Origin: Enterococcus termitis
GTDB taxonomy: Bacteria; Bacillota; Bacilli; Lactobacillales; Enterococcaceae
Direction: 5' to 3'
NCBI RefSeq assembly: GCF_001730305.1
Contig: NZ_MIJY01000003.1
Location: 55,036-119,035, forward strand
Length of the DNA: 64,000 nt
Part shown: positions 61,630-64,000 of the stretch, in pieces
How positions within the stretch are numbered: position 1 is the stretch's first letter
Layout: each line of letters begins with the position of its first letter
The notes under the pieces: generated by a model
Told to the model about the DNA's origin: nothing
Database searches by the model: none
The model's input: only the letters and a program-made list of their open reading frames with translations
Position numbers and translations under genes: made by a program

Positions 61630-62850
61630 TTATTGTTCTTCTAAGTTTTCAATAGGTGCTGTGGTGTAATCTACTGCTTTTGATCGATAGAAAAGTGCAT
61701 AAAGAATTGTGCAGGCAACAGGAATCATAGCGGCTGTGAAATACATTTCCTGAAAAGATAAGAAGTTTCGCAATTCCCCTAAAATATAAGGACCAACCCC
61801 TAAACCTAAATCTAAGCCGATAAAATAAGTAGATAAAGCAATGCCGATGCGGTGACTATTTGGACTAGCTTTCAAACAAATCGCCTGTCCATTAGACATA
61901 AAGGTACCATAACCAAGGCCAATCAGTCCGCCAGACACAAATAACATCCAACTAGATGTTGTGATACTTAAGAAAAGCAGTCCTGCAGTCAAGAAAATGA
62001 AGCTAGGATACATGACTGCATTTTCTCCACGAGCATCGAAAATTCGGCCAGAGAGCGGTCGTGTTGCTGTAATAACTAATGCATAGACAACGAAAAAGAA
62101 CGAGCTAGCACTAACCAGATCAATCGCTTTGGCATAAGAGGAAAGAAAAGATAAAACACTTGAATAAGATAAGCCCATCAAGAAACCGATAAATGCAATA
62201 AACAAGACTTTCTTTTCAATAAAACTATCCCAGCTCCAGCGAGATAAGCTTGCACGATGTTCTGGTGTCAGCTGAATATTTTTCACCGGAAAAATGAAAC
62301 AGGCTACAGTGGTAAGCAAAATAAGAATGATTGAAAATAAGATAATAAAGTAAAAGTTCATTGTGTTCAATAGCACCATGCCGATAAAAGGCCCAATAGC
62401 AGCTGCTAAGCTGGTACTCAAACCATAATAGTTGATTCCTTCACCATGTCTTGATTTTGGAATATAGGCTGTGACGATCGCATTGGTTGCTGTAGAGACA
62501 GTACCGTAGCCAAATCCATTTAGTAAACGAACCAAATAAAGAATACCAATACTTGGAATATAAAGATAAGCAATCGTTGTGATCAAATAAAACAAGGCTC
62601 CATATCTCAAAACCGCTTTTCTACCAATTAATTCCAGTGTTTTCCCCATAAATAATCTGGCAAATAATGTTCCAATAATATAAATCCCGGAAGCAAGTCC
62701 AGCTTGTCCTAAAGAGGCATGCAGTGTATCTTGTGCAATAACGGCAATGATCACCATCAATAAGTAATAAACTAAGTAGACAATGAAATTGATCAAGGTG
62801 ATACTGATGAATCCTTTGTTAAATAATTTTTCTTTTGATTGTTCCGACAT
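61630..62850 (-). CDS. Major facilitator superfamily transporter
   Basis: 406 residues with 12 membrane helices. The first loop LFARLFMGKTLELIGRKAVLRYG and TRPLSGRIFDARGENAVMYPS in the second half are MFS loop motifs. I chose the ATG at 62848-62850, after GAAGGAA, because the longer frame to 63000 adds 50 residues of non-membrane low-quality sequence and would overlap the promoter region. Divergent from a Crp/PrfA-like regulator with a PrfA-like box between; this matches E. faecalis Ers and its target EF0082. Substrate unknown. Confidence 0.9.
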   Translation of the reverse strand: MSEQSKEKLFNKGFISITLINFIVYLVYYLLMVIIAVIAQDTLHASLGQAGLASGIYIIGTLFARLFMGKTLELIGRKAVLRYGALFYLITTIAYLYIPSIGILYLVRLLNGFGYGTVSTATNAIVTAYIPKSRHGEGINYYGLSTSLAAAIGPFIGMVLLNTMNFYFIILFSIILILLTTVACFIFPVKNIQLTPEHRASLSRWSWDSFIEKKVLFIAFIGFLMGLSYSSVLSFLSSYAKAIDLVSASSFFFVVYALVITATRPLSGRIFDARGENAVMYPSFIFLTAGLLFLSITTSSWMLFVSGGLIGLGYGTFMSNGQAICLKASPNSHRIGIALSTYFIGLDLGLGVGPYILGELRNFLSFQEMYFTAAMIPVACTILYALFYRSKAVDYTTAPIENLEEQ

Positions 62851-63006
62851 TTTCTGACGTTCCTTCTTTCTGTGATCGTTAAATATGAAAATACAACAAA
62901 TTTTCTGAAATATCTTTGTAGGTGTTACTATACAAAAAAATTGCTGGAAAAAAATGCGGTTTTGTAGTAAAAAAACGTTTAAAACAAAAAAACAAAACAA
63001 AAGTCA

Positions 63007-63020
63007 TTAACATTTGTTAT
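63007..63020. promoter_or_regulatory. PrfA/Ers-like box
   Basis: TTAACATTTGTTAT differs in one base from the PrfA-box consensus TTAACANNTGTTAA and contains AACATTTGTT, the core of the reported Ers box. It lies in the divergent MFS/regulator promoter region. Confidence 0.7.
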
Positions 63021-63085
63021 TGTTTTTTGATGTGATATCCTATTAAATAGGAATGACAATAAAATGGATAGGGAGCGCAACGCTG

Positions 63086-63742
63086 ATGGATAGTCATGTA
63101 CTACAAGAATATTTGGATAAACATTCTTTTCGAGTTGTTGTAAAGAAAAGAAAAAATTACCTTACTTATGAAGGACTACAGGATCGTTATGCTTACGTAC
63201 TAAAAAGCGGAATCATCAAGACCAGCGTTATTTCTCCTGATGGTCGAGAGTTTAATTTGAGGTATATCAATAATTTAGAAATCGTTTCCCTTTTGAGAGA
63301 TGAGTATTCTCAATTTATTGATGCACCGTTCAATATTCGTGTAGAATCGGAACAAGCTGAATTGTATCAGATTGACCGTGTACAGTTTTGGAAGGACATC
63401 AATCAAAGCAAAAACCTGCAAATGTATGTGAAAGATTATTATCGTGAGCGCTTGATGTACTCAATGAAGAAGATGCAGCAGATGTTGATGAATGGTAAAT
63501 TTGGTGCAGTTTGCACACAAATTTATGAATTGTACGATACGTTTGGCATTACGACAAAGGAAGGATTGTTGATCGATTTTGTCGTAACAAATGAAGAAAT
63601 CGCCCATTTTTGCGGAATCACTTCTGCCAGCAGTGTGAATCGAATGATGCAGCAGTTGAAGGAATCAGGAGCGATCAAGATGCAGGATAGAAAGATTTTG
63701 ATTACGGATTTAGACATGTTGAAGGATCATATTATTTTGTGA
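63086..63742 (+). CDS. Crp/Fnr-family PrfA/Ers-like regulator
   Basis: 218 residues: beta-barrel sensor (about 20-105, YAYVLKSGIIKTSVISPDGREFNLRYINN), dimerisation helix, and C-terminal helix-turn-helix (VTNEEIAHFCGITSASSVNRMMQQLKESGAIKMQD, about 165-200). It resembles PrfA and the enterococcal stress and virulence regulator Ers. I chose ATG 63086, after GGGAG, over ATG 63053. It is divergent from an MFS gene with a PrfA-like box between them, supporting control of that gene and of itself. Orthology with ers is likely but not proven. Confidence 0.85.
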   Translation: MDSHVLQEYLDKHSFRVVVKKRKNYLTYEGLQDRYAYVLKSGIIKTSVISPDGREFNLRYINNLEIVSLLRDEYSQFIDAPFNIRVESEQAELYQIDRVQFWKDINQSKNLQMYVKDYYRERLMYSMKKMQQMLMNGKFGAVCTQIYELYDTFGITTKEGLLIDFVVTNEEIAHFCGITSASSVNRMMQQLKESGAIKMQDRKILITDLDMLKDHIIL

Positions 63743-63936
63743 GGGAAAAAAGTTATTTTAAGAGGTAGAAGCATTGTAATCAAAAGATTATGATGTTTTT
63801 TTGTGTTATCGGATAATTTTTTATAAATGACTATTTTTTAGTTATATGTACGTTAATATAAAAAATATGTATCATTGTGTTGCGGTTTAGCGTATAATAA
63901 TAGCCAAATAACTATAAATTATTTGGAGGTTATAAA

Positions 63937-64000
63937 ATGAATTATTTATTACCCCAGAAACTTTTACACAAACAGCTGCAACCACTAATAGATAATGATA
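63937..64000 (+). CDS. Partial CDS at window edge
   Basis: Starts MNYLLPQKLLHKQLQPLIDND after TTGGAGG (63923-63930) with a TATAAT-type -10 at 63893-63898. Only 21 residues are visible, too few for a family call. The clean ribosome site and promoter element support a real gene. Confidence 0.6.
   Translation, partial: MNYLLPQKLLHKQLQPLIDND

Overview
The window is low-GC Firmicute DNA that reads as an Enterococcus chromosome, probably from the E. faecalis-like side of the genus. The grounds are AGGAGG ribosome sites throughout, a WxL/DUF916 surface-protein operon, an FPxTG-anchored MucBP protein, an Apf-like LysM protein, a LicT-type beta-glucoside operon and a PrfA/Ers-like regulator beside an MFS gene. 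Species was not determined. I saw no tRNA, rRNA or CRISPR array. Layout: 1-6455 holds a MoxR fragment, an oxidoreductase, a LURP-one protein, an LRR/MucBP surface protein, QueG, and a small gene behind a strongly structured leader. 6665-11055 is a heterodimeric multidrug ABC exporter with a divergent MerR regulator and a textbook 19-bp-spacer MerR promoter. 11125-17396 has a thioredoxin, a metallophosphoesterase, a broken phage-tail/metallophosphoesterase remnant, OsmC and an OppA-like lipoprotein. 17596-19644 is a metal P-type ATPase behind two TGAA-N6-TTCA operators. 19929-36477 is a tyrosine-recombinase cassette followed by a regulator and a long WxL operon that carries its own pair of signal peptidases, one of them without catalytic residues. 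37222-43984 is a cell-wall block: an Asp/Tyr-repeat coiled-coil protein, a glucosaminidase with LysM domains, an acidic coiled-coil protein and an Apf-like protein. 44072-52401 has a YczE/YeiL-type pair and a beta-glucoside locus with an RpiR regulator, two GH1 enzymes, an antiterminator with its RAT site, and PTS IIBCA. 52740-57830 is a second recombinase cassette followed by a 1098-residue ChW-repeat surface protein. 58108-64000 has lipoate ligase with a MetNIQ-type ABC importer, then an MFS gene and a small gene divergent from a Crp/PrfA-like regulator. The most striking signal joins the two recombinase cassettes. Each integrase is bounded by two 27-bp core-like sites in inverted orientation, with half-sites close to TTTCTYGTTC and a 7-bp spacer that is identical within a cassette but differs between cassettes. 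Inside these lie direct GCCGTCA pairs with 12-bp periodicity, which look like arm sites for the integrase N-terminal domain. Both cassettes sit just upstream of cell-surface genes. In the second, a near-consensus promoter (TTGACA-N18-TACAAT) points out through the left core, and inversion would aim it at the ChW surface protein. I read these as two self-inverting recombinase/promoter switches controlling surface display. The inversion itself is inferred and has not been shown.
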